Source: UBA3910 sp002391465
GTDB lineage: Bacteria > Bacillota > Limnochordia > Darwinibacteriales > Darwinibacteriaceae
DNA: 64,000 nucleotides
NCBI GenBank assembly: GCA_030054835.1
Contig: JASGVS010000043.1
Location: 124,001 to 188,000, forward strand
Direction of reading: 5' to 3'
Below the pieces are notes generated by a model. The model saw only the letters and a list, made by a program, of their open reading frames with translations, searched no databases and was not told where the DNA came from. The position numbers were made by a program, and so were the translations under genes. Positions 48,706 through 57,727 of the stretch are shown here, one piece after another; position 1 is the stretch's first letter; each line of letters starts with the position of its first letter.

Positions 48706-50679
48706 TTACTCTGCTAGTTTCTGAATGCGCTCTACTAATGCGTCTACCGTGAAGCCAAGGTACTCCACGACCTGTTGGCCCGGTCCGCTTGCACCAAAGC
48801 GCTCTAAACTGAACACATCGATTTTACCTTCCGGATTGATGGCGTACCAACCTGCGCCAACACCTAATTCAACGGCCAGCGTGGGAACATTGGTAGGTAC
48901 CACTTTATTGCGGTAGCTCTTCTCCTGGCTCAAGAAGACGCAGCGGTTCGGTATTGATACCACCCGTACACCAAAGCCCGGTTTTTCCGCCTTTTTCGCT
49001 GCCTCAATGGCAAAGGCAACTTCACTACCTGCGGCAACCACAACAACTCCCAGTTCCTCTTGTTCCTCCCGCACAACATAACCGCCCTTGGTGAAATCCC
49101 AGCCTTTCGGCTTATCCAGCATGGGCAAGGCTTGACGGGTTAAGACGAGAGCGCTTGGACCATCCTTCCGTTTCAATGCCTCGACCCAGGACCAAGCAGT
49201 CTCCTCTGCATCTGCCGGACGGAACACGCTCAAGTTGGGAATGAGACGCAGCGATTCGGTAGTTTCTATCGGCTGATGGGTTGGACCGTCTTCCCCTACG
49301 TAGGGGGAGTCATGGGTCAGAATGTAAACTACCGGTAGCTTCATAAGCGCAGCTAAACGCATGCTGGGTCGCATGTAGTCGGAAAAGATCAAGAAGGTTG
49401 CACCGTAGACCCTAAAGAGGCCGTAGAGCGCCAAGCCGTTGAGGATGGCTGCCATACCGTGCTCACGCACACCGAAGTTAAAGTTCCGGCCGGCGAAATC
49501 ACCCTGCGTTACAACTCCTTCCCCATTCAGCCAGCTGTTATTGGAGGGCGACAGGTCAGCTGAGCCACCCACCAAATTGGGCACCAATTTGGCAATAGCA
49601 TTTAACACCTGACCGCTGGATGCACGGCTCGCCATCTTGGCATCGGGGCCGAACATGGTGAGAACTTCGCTCAGATCGGGCAGGATTTGACTTGTTGCCT
49701 CATCCCACTCCTTCCGCAGTTGCGGATATTCCTTGGACCAAGACTCAAACAGCTTATTCCAATCCGCTTCGTATTGCTCCCCGCGCTGTTTCATCAGTTC
49801 GGGTAGGTTCTGCAGATCGGCAGGAACATAGAATTTCTCATCGGTAGGAAGTCCCAAAGCCTCTTTAAGTCCAACGATCTCCTCTTCACCTAACGGTGCA
49901 CCGTGGCTCTCTGCGGTACCTTCCTTGGTGGGTGCGCCTTTTGCAATACGCGTACGAGCGATGATAATGGTCGGTTGGGTAGTATTCTCCTTGGCTTGCG
50001 CCAGTTTTTCCTGAAGATCGGCAATGTTGTGGCCGTCAGCCTCGAGAACCTGCCAGCCATAAGCAGCGTAGCGGTCTTTTACAGACTCGGTAAAGGACAG
50101 GCCGGTTGCCCCTTCAATTGTGATCTCATTGGAGTCGTAGATCATGATCAACTTGCCAAGGCCAAGATGCCCTGCTAACGAGGAGGCTTCAGCACTGACG
50201 CCTTCCATCAGGTCACCATCGCCGCAGAGCACATAAGTATAGTGATTGACAATCTCGTAACCTGGTTGGTTGTACCTGGCAGCGGCCATTTTTTCGCCAA
50301 TGGCCATACCAATAGCGTTGCCAATCCCCTGGCCAAGCGGCCCGGTGGTGGTCTCTACGCCGTCTGTGTCACCGTATTCGGGGTGGCCAGGTGTGTTGGA
50401 ACCTAACTGACGGAAATTCTTAAGATCATCCATCGTTACCTGGTACCCGGATAGGTGCAGCAGAGAATAAAGAAGCATGGAGCCGTGTCCACCTGAAAGG
50501 ACAAAGCGGTCCCGATTGGGCCAGTTAGGATTGGCCGGGTTATGTTTCATAACATCGAAATAAATAACTGAACCCACGTCTGCCAGGCCCAGGGGGGCTC
50601 CCGGATGGCCCGACTTCGCCGCTTCCACCGCGTCCGCGGACAAACCTCTAATAACGTTCGCTATTTTCTGTAGATCCAT
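48706..50679 (-). CDS. tkt: Transketolase
   Basis: A 657-residue thiamine diphosphate enzyme of the pentose phosphate pathway. The cofactor motif GDGDLMEGVSAEASSLAGHLGLGKLIMIYDSNEI is near residue 155; DLSPSNNSW and FGVREHGMAAILNGLALYG are in the pyrimidine-binding domain; the C-terminal domain begins near 520. ATG at 50679 follows GGGAGGAG; an upstream in-frame extension would run into pduL. It is 16 bases downstream of pduL on the same strand, so the two are probably co-transcribed. Confidence 0.95.
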   Translation of the reverse strand: MDLQKIANVIRGLSADAVEAAKSGHPGAPLGLADVGSVIYFDVMKHNPANPNWPNRDRFVLSGGHGSMLLYSLLHLSGYQVTMDDLKNFRQLGSNTPGHPEYGDTDGVETTTGPLGQGIGNAIGMAIGEKMAAARYNQPGYEIVNHYTYVLCGDGDLMEGVSAEASSLAGHLGLGKLIMIYDSNEITIEGATGLSFTESVKDRYAAYGWQVLEADGHNIADLQEKLAQAKENTTQPTIIIARTRIAKGAPTKEGTAESHGAPLGEEEIVGLKEALGLPTDEKFYVPADLQNLPELMKQRGEQYEADWNKLFESWSKEYPQLRKEWDEATSQILPDLSEVLTMFGPDAKMASRASSGQVLNAIAKLVPNLVGGSADLSPSNNSWLNGEGVVTQGDFAGRNFNFGVREHGMAAILNGLALYGLFRVYGATFLIFSDYMRPSMRLAALMKLPVVYILTHDSPYVGEDGPTHQPIETTESLRLIPNLSVFRPADAEETAWSWVEALKRKDGPSALVLTRQALPMLDKPKGWDFTKGGYVVREEQEELGVVVVAAGSEVAFAIEAAKKAEKPGFGVRVVSIPNRCVFLSQEKSYRNKVVPTNVPTLAVELGVGAGWYAINPEGKIDVFSLERFGASGPGQQVVEYLGFTVDALVERIQKLAE

Positions 50680-50695
50680 TTTCTCCTCCCTCTCC

Positions 50696-51280
50696 TTAAC
50701 GGAACACCTCAACCAACTCACCGTTGTTGAGCATTGCCGCGTTTGCCTCATCCGTATCGATGTGCATTTCGAGTACGAAATCCTCGCGCACCCGAATTAG
50801 CACATTGTTAAAAACAGTGCCCCGTTCGCCGCCAACCCGAACAGATACGATATCCTTATCCTGAACTCCAAAACGCTCCGCATCTGCAGGTGACATGTGA
50901 ATATGGCGCTGGGCAATGATAACTCCCTTATCAAGCGTCACCTTGCCTTTCGGTCCTATCAGGGTAATGCCCGGGGTGTCAGTCAAAAAACCGGAATCCC
51001 GTACCGGCGGTTTGACGCCTAAAGTAAAGGCATCGGTGCGAGAAACCTCCACTTGGGTTTCCTTTCTGGTTGGGCCCAGAATTCTTACGTTCTGAAGCGA
51101 CCTTTTGGGCCCTTCAACGGTCAATGTTTCTTCCGCAGCAAACTGTCCGGTTTGGGACAGATCGTTTCTCACTGTCAGTTCATAACCTTCCCCAAAAAGG
51201 GTTTCCAGGTCTTGCTGTGAAAGATGGATGTGTCGATTGGAGATGCCTACCGGCACCTGCCCTAAAATCTCTTTTGCCAC
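50696..51280 (-). CDS. pduL: Phosphate propanoyltransferase / phosphotransacylase
   Basis: A 194-residue PduL-type phosphotransacylase with two similar beta-barrel halves. The metal-binding histidines appear in NRHIHLSQQDLE (near residue 15) and AQRHIHMSPADAERFG (near 123). It converts acyl-CoA and phosphate to acyl-phosphate and CoA, standing in for Pta. No microcompartment shell or N-terminal targeting peptide is present, so a cytosolic acetate role is likely. GTG at 51280 with GGAG 8 bases ahead is preferred over GTG at 51289. Confidence 0.9.
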   Translation of the reverse strand: MAKEILGQVPVGISNRHIHLSQQDLETLFGEGYELTVRNDLSQTGQFAAEETLTVEGPKRSLQNVRILGPTRKETQVEVSRTDAFTLGVKPPVRDSGFLTDTPGITLIGPKGKVTLDKGVIIAQRHIHMSPADAERFGVQDKDIVSVRVGGERGTVFNNVLIRVREDFVLEMHIDTDEANAAMLNNGELVEVFR

Positions 51281-51355
51281 ATATTCCACTCCTTTATGAA
51301 AATCATTACAAAGTAAGTATTTAGACAGGTCAATGTGAATTCCTGCCCAAAATGG

Positions 51356-51384
51356 TTGACCCTAACCTCTTCCTATGCTATCAT
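51356..51384 (+). promoter_or_regulatory. Promoter of tRNA-Trp
   Basis: TTGACC at 51356-51361 and TATCAT at 51379-51384 are 17 bases apart and end 11 bases ahead of the tRNA; each differs from consensus at one position. Confidence 0.85.
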
Positions 51385-51395
51385 AAATATGTCGC

Positions 51396-51471
51396 AGGGG
51401 AGTAGCTCAATTGGTAGAGCATCGGTCTCCAAAACCGAGGGCTGCGGGTTCGAGTCCTGTCTCCCCTGCCA
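51396..51471 (+). tRNA. tRNA-Trp (CCA)
   Basis: A 76-base cloverleaf: acceptor AGGGGAG/CTCCCCT, D arm GCTC...GAGC, anticodon loop CTCCAAA with anticodon CCA at 51429-51431, T arm CTGCGGGTTCGAGTCCTGT-type, encoded CCA at 51469-51471. A consensus-like promoter precedes and a strong terminator follows, so it is a single-gene transcript. It is the presumed effector of the trpS T-box. Confidence 0.97.
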
Positions 51472-51476
51472 TTTTT

Positions 51477-51512
51477 ATCTCCAGGTCAGAGACCTGGAGA
51501 TTTTTCTTTTTC
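51477..51512 (+). terminator. Terminator after tRNA-Trp
   Basis: A perfect 11-bp stem, ATCTCCAGGTC at 51477-51487 and GACCTGGAGAT at 51491-51501, AGA loop, followed by TTTTCTTTTTC. Confidence 0.95.
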
Positions 51513-51582
51513 CCCGCACTTGCTCCACGCCTTGCCATACTTGCTCCTCCTAGTGTTCCCCGTCATGCAGGCCATACTCTAC

Positions 51583-53844
51583 CTATTCAGCGCCTTCCTC
51601 CCAGGTAAACAAACTTTCAGGTACCTCCGCTAAGAGCGGAGAGACATTCCCTGTATAAAGCAATCTAAGTGCATGCAGGGCCCTGCTGCAGGCCACATAG
51701 AGTAGACGGCGTTGAAACTCCTCAGCATACACCACATCGTTTACTTCAGGCAGGACTACTGCATCAAACTCAAGTCCCTTGGCCAGATAAACTGGGAGGA
51801 CTAGGATTCCTGCCGGGTATTCGACCCGGTTTTCATCCACAAGGGTGATTTTTTCATCGTCCATTACACCGCTGAGTTCAGAATACAGCTCCTCACACTC
51901 TGCCAACGTAGGACAGATAACCGCCACAGTAGGGTAGCGCACCCGCAGAGAGAGAATGTGTTTCTTAATATTCTCCAGTACATCTTCCTCAGGCAGCCTA
52001 GCTATGATGGGCTTCTCGCCCTCCCGCAGTACACTCTCGGCCTGAGGTTCGCTGGCCAAGACCGCGTTGCAGAATTGGAAGATTTCCAGCGTAGAACGGT
52101 AGCTCTTGGTCAGACTGATCACAGTGGGCTCTATCTCACCGAAAGCATCCTCTAACCTGCTGACAGCGTTTTCCCAGAAAAACGGACTTAAAGATTGGTA
52201 TGCGTCACCGACAAAGGTAAACCGTGCATTGGGAAACGCTTTGGTGAGGAAGGCCAACTGCAGAGGCCCGTAATCCTGGACTTCGTCCACGATCACATGG
52301 AGATACTTATCACCCCGGGGGTATCCTTCCAACTCCCCTTTTAGATACAACAGCCCGGGCACGTCGGAGAAGGCTATCATACCCTGCTCCCACACACCTA
52401 AACTCTCCCTTCCCCGATCTGGGAAAGGAAGATCCCCGGCTGCCTGCTGCCAAAGCTCATGATCAGTCCAAAGGCGCTGGTACCAAGTGTACGGATCAAC
52501 CTGAAGCTTAGAACGAACCTGAGTTACGACCGGGTCCAGTTCACGGCGGACTCGTCCAATCGCTTCTCTGGCAATGGTCCACCAGGACTCGTCCTCGAAG
52601 GCCGGTGAAGTGCGGACTTCCTCCAATATCTCTTTAATCAGTTCCTTTTTGATCGGCCGGAGCAGATAGAGGAAACGCCTGAAAATCTGGGCCAGACGCC
52701 TACGGACGGGCAGAAAACGATAGCTGTCGTTGAACAGCCGTTCCTGCTGCCGTTTGGTCATCACCCTACGCCCCATCACACGGATATCAGAGAATTTAGC
52801 CGCTTCTTCCTCAATCAGCTTAACCAGACGATCGAGAGCGTGGAGAAACTCATTGGACGACTTAAAGGCGATTATCTCAAGTTCCTTCTGCCGCTTTGGA
52901 CCGCTCATCCTAGCTAGCCGTTCCAGGCTGGCGAACTGCGACTCCACTTCAAATTCCCAGTTCAAAAACCTCTCTGCGAAATCCTTAAAGGTAAGAGTAG
53001 GAACGTTTTCCTCGCCTAATTCGGGCAGAACGTTGGAAATGTAATCACTGAAGATTTTGCTGGGGGAGAAGACAAGCACGTTCTCAGCGCTTAAAGACGA
53101 ACGTTGTCGATAAAGAAGATAGGCTATGCGGTGCATTGCCACCGACGTCTTACCGCTACCCGCCGGACCTTCCACAAGCAGCAGGGCATCCCGATCGTTT
53201 CGGATTGCCCTGTTTTGCTCTCGTTGAATGGTGTTCACAAGATTGCGCATCTTCTGGGAAGTTTGTTTGGCCAACACTTCCTGGAGAATCTGATCGTCAA
53301 TCTTCAGATCATTATCAAACATGTAGACCAGTTTACGCTCCTCGATTTTGTATTGGCGCTTCAGATAGATAGTACCCCGGTAGACTCCACCGGGTCCCTC
53401 GTACTCCGCCTCCCCCAGCCCGTAATCATAAAACATACTGGAAACGGGCGCACGCCAATCGTAGACTATGGGCCAACCGGTAGCTTGATCGAAAATAGAA
53501 CGAATCCCGATATACATTGCTTCGCGCTCAGACAGACCCTCTTCATGAAAGTCGATCCGTCCGAAGTACGGAGCCTTTTCCGACGCCTTCAGCTGCTCCC
53601 AAAGCTTTCTTTGCAACCCAAAATAGCCGCCGCTGTGTTCCAACTGGGCAATGTGTTGGGCCGCGTCGGACATCCTACCCGGACTGGGCGACTGGAGATC
53701 CAGGTCATGCAGGGATGTGCGAATATTGCGCATTTCGGTCCTATATTTGTCCAGATTCTGCTGCACCTGAGCCAGTTGGCTGTCCAGCTCATGGTATACT
53801 TCTGCTAACCACTTTGCTTCTTCTGTATATGTCTCTCTCTTCAA
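51583..53844 (-). CDS. helD: UvrD/Rep-like ATPase HelD
   Basis: A 753-residue superfamily 1 protein. A long N-terminal coiled coil (about 5-70) precedes the HelD N-region (GRIDFHEEGLSEREAMYIGIRSIF; DWRAPVSSMFYDYG), then Walker A GPAGSGKTSVAMH near 227, VIVDEVQDYGPLQLAFL for Walker B, and a C-terminal RecA-like domain (KGLEFDAVVLP, LLYVACSRA). HelD releases stalled RNA polymerase from DNA. A TTG at 53844 with GGGGAGG 6 bases ahead is preferred over GTG 53850, which nearly touches that site. It is the last gene after the EamA and SagB-type genes. Confidence 0.93.
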   Translation of the reverse strand: MKRETYTEEAKWLAEVYHELDSQLAQVQQNLDKYRTEMRNIRTSLHDLDLQSPSPGRMSDAAQHIAQLEHSGGYFGLQRKLWEQLKASEKAPYFGRIDFHEEGLSEREAMYIGIRSIFDQATGWPIVYDWRAPVSSMFYDYGLGEAEYEGPGGVYRGTIYLKRQYKIEERKLVYMFDNDLKIDDQILQEVLAKQTSQKMRNLVNTIQREQNRAIRNDRDALLLVEGPAGSGKTSVAMHRIAYLLYRQRSSLSAENVLVFSPSKIFSDYISNVLPELGEENVPTLTFKDFAERFLNWEFEVESQFASLERLARMSGPKRQKELEIIAFKSSNEFLHALDRLVKLIEEEAAKFSDIRVMGRRVMTKRQQERLFNDSYRFLPVRRRLAQIFRRFLYLLRPIKKELIKEILEEVRTSPAFEDESWWTIAREAIGRVRRELDPVVTQVRSKLQVDPYTWYQRLWTDHELWQQAAGDLPFPDRGRESLGVWEQGMIAFSDVPGLLYLKGELEGYPRGDKYLHVIVDEVQDYGPLQLAFLTKAFPNARFTFVGDAYQSLSPFFWENAVSRLEDAFGEIEPTVISLTKSYRSTLEIFQFCNAVLASEPQAESVLREGEKPIIARLPEEDVLENIKKHILSLRVRYPTVAVICPTLAECEELYSELSGVMDDEKITLVDENRVEYPAGILVLPVYLAKGLEFDAVVLPEVNDVVYAEEFQRRLLYVACSRALHALRLLYTGNVSPLLAEVPESLFTWEEGAE

Positions 53845-53860
53845 ACGCACACCTCCCCTA

Positions 53861-54601
53861 CTACTTCTTCGTTTTCCCGACCGCAGCCAGGTAAACTACG
53901 AACTGCTCTACACCATCCAAGGTCAATAGCGCATTTAACGCATCATCGTCAAAAAATCCAATTGCGCAGGCACCGCATCCCACGGCCTGTACAGCTAAAT
54001 AGAGATTCTGGCAGACATGACCTGCATCAAGAAATAGGTAGCGGTATCCCCGCTCCCCATACCTCCATGTCATACGATAAGCCACGGCGCTCCAAATAAA
54101 GGTAACCGCACTGTCCGCCACAATGTCCTGGCCCCCTGCTGCTGCAGCGATCTGCTCGCTCACGCCGGAAACCAGGTTGACGGGCAGAAGTTTATGTTCT
54201 AGGGCCAGGTAGCGGTAAAGACCAGGCTCTAGGCCCAAAACGTTGTTCACCAAAAGGTAGGTTTCAAATGCGTGGCGGGCCCCGGCTGAGGGGACAGTCC
54301 TAATTGTTACCGGGCGCTGAGTAACTTCTTTTACACCCTGGGTACACCACAGCAGGAAAGATAACTCCCCAAGGGTGAGACTTTCCCCTGTATAGTCCCG
54401 CACACTCTTCCTGTTATCAATAGCTTCCCTTAACGGCAGCTCCTTAACCTCAACCTGCTTCGGCGCAGGCAGTTCCACCGGGTCGGAATCCTCCGGATGA
54501 GTCAGTTGGAGGGGTGGCTGAGGCAGGCCAAGCTCCTGATCGGAAACTGCAGCGTACTTGTATTTTGTCTTCTCTAAAAACTCCCGTCCTATCGCTGTCA
54601 T
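53861..54601 (-). CDS. SagB/ThcOx-type nitroreductase family protein
   Basis: A 246-residue FMN-dependent oxidoreductase. The nitroreductase fold is seen from about residue 58: IDNRKSVRDYTGESLTLGELSFLLWCTQGV, TVPSAGARHAFETYLLV, and GHVCQNLYLAVQAVGCGACAIGFFDD. This is the SagB-type branch whose best-known members oxidise azolines in peptide natural products. No precursor peptide or cyclodehydratase gene is nearby, so a metabolic role is as likely. It is 16 bases ahead of helD. Confidence 0.88.
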   Translation of the reverse strand: MTAIGREFLEKTKYKYAAVSDQELGLPQPPLQLTHPEDSDPVELPAPKQVEVKELPLREAIDNRKSVRDYTGESLTLGELSFLLWCTQGVKEVTQRPVTIRTVPSAGARHAFETYLLVNNVLGLEPGLYRYLALEHKLLPVNLVSGVSEQIAAAAGGQDIVADSAVTFIWSAVAYRMTWRYGERGYRYLFLDAGHVCQNLYLAVQAVGCGACAIGFFDDDALNALLTLDGVEQFVVYLAAVGKTKK

Positions 54602-54660
54602 GGTAAAACCTCCTCAGAGTCTCCATATTTCAGGCCTAGACAGGTCCATTCCTGCAATTG

Positions 54661-55587
54661 TTAATGGCCCACTGTTACTTCAGTCTGCTTCTGGGCGAAA
54701 TAGTTCGTACCTATTACACCGAGAACAATCAAGGCAGTCCCCAATAGATGATAGTAGTGCAGCGTTTCATTGAGAAAAAGCACTCCGGCAACCAGGGAGA
54801 TGATAGTACCCAGATTGCCAAAAACACTCACCCGGGAAGCCTCCAGAATTGAGAGGGCGTAGTTGTTGAGCACTGCCGAACCCATAGTCGAAAGAACCCC
54901 CAAGTACAAAATCGCTGCAATGAAATTTCCACTCCGCACCGGTAAGAGCAAATCGGCTAAGGAGCCCAGGATTAGGTGGCTGCCCACAGACACAATAAGG
55001 AAGACGAAGGCTCCCAATGCCATCATTACATAACTCAGTTCCCAGGTAGTAAAACCCTTGCCCAGCTTTCTGGCCAAGACGTTGTAGCCCGCAAAGAAAA
55101 GAACGGACAGAACGAGCAGAGTAAGTCCTTTGAAATTAGCAAGGTCTATCGAGGCTCCTTTCATAAGCAGGATGAAGATTACCCCACTTACAGACACAAG
55201 TACGGAGATCTTCTGGGCACGGCTCAGACGTTCTTGGAGAAAACACCGGGCGAAAATCATGACAAATACAGGAGCTGAGGCATGAATAATGCCCCCTTCT
55301 GCTGAAGACGCATTCATCAGCCCAAAAGCTTGAAGACTGAAAAAGAATACGGGATAGCATATGGCTGCTGGCAACATTGTAACCAAGCGCTTAAGTGACA
55401 TCTGTATCTCAATTCCGCTGATACGCTTCAACACAAGAAAAGCAAGAAAAGAGACTGAAAAGCGAAAAGCTAACACATCCATTGGCGAGGCGTACTGGAG
55501 GGCAACTTTCGAACACAAAAAAGAAAGGCCGATAATTACAGCGTAAGAAGTCGCGGCCAGATACGCCTTATTAGTCTGGTTTTCCAT
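54661..55587 (-). CDS. EamA/DMT family transporter
   Basis: A 308-residue inner-membrane protein with ten hydrophobic helices in two EamA repeats (about 10-140 and 155-295; second repeat begins GLTLLVLSVLFFAGYNVLARKLG). The drug/metabolite transporter superfamily exports small metabolites; the substrate is unknown. ATG at 55587 with AAGGAAT ahead is chosen; extra in-frame residues upstream are polar and lack a ribosome site. It heads the minus-strand set EamA, SagB-type, helD. Confidence 0.9.
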   Translation of the reverse strand: MENQTNKAYLAATSYAVIIGLSFLCSKVALQYASPMDVLAFRFSVSFLAFLVLKRISGIEIQMSLKRLVTMLPAAICYPVFFFSLQAFGLMNASSAEGGIIHASAPVFVMIFARCFLQERLSRAQKISVLVSVSGVIFILLMKGASIDLANFKGLTLLVLSVLFFAGYNVLARKLGKGFTTWELSYVMMALGAFVFLIVSVGSHLILGSLADLLLPVRSGNFIAAILYLGVLSTMGSAVLNNYALSILEASRVSVFGNLGTIISLVAGVLFLNETLHYYHLLGTALIVLGVIGTNYFAQKQTEVTVGH

Positions 55588-55819
55588 ATTCCTTACCCCG
55601 CAGTCTAGTTCTTCGTCTCCGACAAAACGATGATTTCGGTAGATAGCCAAATACCCACTTACAATTCGCCATGGGACCGCACAATGCCTTCAATGCGCCG
55701 AAAAATATGACCCTGCGTGCAGGCAGCTTCTTGACAGTCGTGGTAAGGAAGACTAAGATTAGAACATATACGGAGAGAGCCACACTGGCTTTCTTTTTTT
55801 GGACATGAGGAGGTTGTCT

Positions 55820-57235
55820 ATGGCTAAAGGCAAAGGGCTGTTCGCAGCTAAAGATCTAACCCAGGGAACACCCTGGAAACGAATTCTTGGATTTTCCGTT
55901 CCACTTCTGCTAGGCAACATTGCCCAACAGTTTTATAATACAGCGGACTCCATTATCGTAGGCCGCTATATCGGCGATAACGCCCTGGCTGCTGTAGGCA
56001 GCGCCGGACCCATCCTTAACCTTCTGTTGGTCCTTTTTGTGGGCATTGCAGTTGGTGCCGGCATTATGGTCTCCCAGTTTTTCGGGGCCAAAGATAGAGA
56101 GAATCTTTCGCTAGTTATTGGGAACTGCATCACCCTAACGGCAGTAACTTCCCTAATCATTATGGTCATTGGGCCGTTAACCGCCCGACCTCTGTTGGAA
56201 CTGCTGAATACGCCTCCATCCATTATCGATTGGTGCACTGATTATTTGAAGATCTTTTTCCTCGGTGCTGCCGGGTTTTCTTATTACAATATCTTGGCAG
56301 GGGTACTGCGTGGTCTAGGTGACTCCTTCTCCGCCCTCATCTTCCTGCTCGTCTCAACCGTGTTAAACATTGCATTGGACATTCTTTTTGTTGTCCGTTT
56401 CAATATGGGTGTTCCCGGGGTGGCACTAGCGACTATAATCGCACAAGGCATTTCCGCCGTACTCTGCCTGTTCAAGCTGCTCAGCATGAAAGAGCACTTT
56501 GAGCTGAACTGGTCAATGCTCCGCGTGGACAAAAGGCTAGCCATGCAAGTTGTAAAGCTGGGACTGCCCTCCGGTGTTACCCAGGCCATCTTCTCCCTGG
56601 CTATCATCCTTGTCCAACGCCTAACCAACACTTTTGGTGAGATAGTCATTGCGGCAAACGTGATAGTTATGCGCGTGGACGGTTTTGCCATGATGCCCAA
56701 CTTCTCCTTTGGCAGTGCCATGACCACCTTTGCTGGTCAGAACATTGGTGCCAAGAGAATGGATCGGGTTGACCAGGGTACAAAGCACGGTACATTAATG
56801 GCGGTAATGGTCTCCGTTTTCCTAACGCTGACTGTCGTGGTCTTTGGCCGCTATCTGATGAACGCATTCACCCAGACGGAGGAATTGGTCACTCTAAGTA
56901 TGCGGTTGCTTCGGATCTTGGCAGTTGGTTACATTGCGGTGGCTGTAACCCAAAGCCTCTCAGGAACGATGCGGGGTGCCGGCGATACCATGACACCCAT
57001 GTGGATTTCCTTGATCACAACTGTGATCATCCGGGTCCCCTTGGCTTACGGCATTGCCTATCTAACGCGCAGTCCCCAATTCCCTACGGGTCGGCCTGAA
57101 TCCACCTATATTTCCCTGGTCATCTCCTGGACAATGGGTGCCCTGATCACCTATGCCCTTTACAGAAAAGGAGCCTGGCGCGAAAAGGACGTCACCAGGA
57201 CTCAAAAGAACAAGTTAGAAACGGAAACCGCTTAA
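55820..57235 (+). CDS. MATE family efflux transporter
   Basis: A 471-residue protein with twelve predicted helices in two MatE repeats (about 15-175 and 240-400). The N-terminal segment LLGNIAQQFYNTADSIIVGRYIGDNALAAVGSAGP and the second-repeat VKLGLPSGVTQAIFSLAIILVQRL are hallmark MATE sequences. It exports cationic compounds with Na+ or H+. ATG at 55820 follows GAGGAGG by 5-8 bases. The 232-base divergent gap with the EamA gene holds no element I can name. Confidence 0.93.
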   Translation: MAKGKGLFAAKDLTQGTPWKRILGFSVPLLLGNIAQQFYNTADSIIVGRYIGDNALAAVGSAGPILNLLLVLFVGIAVGAGIMVSQFFGAKDRENLSLVIGNCITLTAVTSLIIMVIGPLTARPLLELLNTPPSIIDWCTDYLKIFFLGAAGFSYYNILAGVLRGLGDSFSALIFLLVSTVLNIALDILFVVRFNMGVPGVALATIIAQGISAVLCLFKLLSMKEHFELNWSMLRVDKRLAMQVVKLGLPSGVTQAIFSLAIILVQRLTNTFGEIVIAANVIVMRVDGFAMMPNFSFGSAMTTFAGQNIGAKRMDRVDQGTKHGTLMAVMVSVFLTLTVVVFGRYLMNAFTQTEELVTLSMRLLRILAVGYIAVAVTQSLSGTMRGAGDTMTPMWISLITTVIIRVPLAYGIAYLTRSPQFPTGRPESTYISLVISWTMGALITYALYRKGAWREKDVTRTQKNKLETETA

Positions 57236-57270
57236 TCTGCAACAAGCTTCAACCAAGATTGTCGATTCAC

Positions 57271-57304
57271 ACTCCCCCGCTCACTGCGAGTTGGGGGAGT
57301 TTGC
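57271..57304 (+). terminator. Possible terminator between MATE and sufU genes
   Basis: ACTCCCCC at 57271-57278 pairs with GGGGGAGT at 57293-57300. The stem overlaps the last codons of sufU on the other strand; U-tracts are short on both sides (TTTGC on plus), so strength is uncertain. Confidence 0.55.
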
Positions 57305-57727
57305 TTCTTGTACGGCCTTTTGGAGTGTGTGCCAGGCGAGCACCACACATTTTACCCTCGCTGGCATGTTTGCGATGTTGCGGAAAGCGATAGCTTCGTC
57401 CAGAAGCGCAAGCTCCTCCTCTGCCTTTATCTCCCGTCTGATCATCCTGAGGAAAATGTCTGCCAAGTGCTGTGCTTCTTCCGCTGAGCGACCTCTGATT
57501 AGATCAATCATGATGGATGTGGATGCCTGGGAGATGGCACACCCATCACCGGTGAAAGCAGCATCAACTATTCTGTCCCCATCCAGCTGCAGTTCAAGTG
57601 TAATGTCATCACCACAGCTGGGATTGTAGCCCCTTTTGCTGCAGGTGGCGCATTCTAAATGGCGTTTATTGGAACAATTCCTGCTGTGTTCCAGAATTAA
57701 TTGGGTGTAGAGCGAATCAAGATTCAT
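57281..57727 (-). CDS. sufU: Fe-S cluster assembly sulfurtransferase SufU
   Basis: A 148-residue SufU protein. Zinc and catalytic ligands are C38 (PSCGDD), D40, C63 (GDGCAIS) and C127 (RVKCVVLAWH), the pattern of Bacillus SufU, which accepts sulfur from SufS as a zinc-dependent transferase rather than a scaffold. The family insertion between the second and third cysteines, absent in IscU, is present. The start overlaps the sufS end by 11 bases. Confidence 0.95.
   Translation of the reverse strand: MNLDSLYTQLILEHSRNCSNKRHLECATCSKRGYNPSCGDDITLELQLDGDRIVDAAFTGDGCAISQASTSIMIDLIRGRSAEEAQHLADIFLRMIRREIKAEEELALLDEAIAFRNIANMPARVKCVVLAWHTLQKAVQEANSPNSQ

Noticed and set aside
53104..53808. A 234-codon open frame on the plus strand within helD
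   Set aside because: Shadow of the helD N-terminal region; its product has no family pattern and no promoter.
55571..55783. A 70-codon minus-strand frame in the EamA-MATE intergenic region
   Set aside because: It overlaps the EamA start, lacks a ribosome site, and its Arg/Leu-rich product is not family-like.
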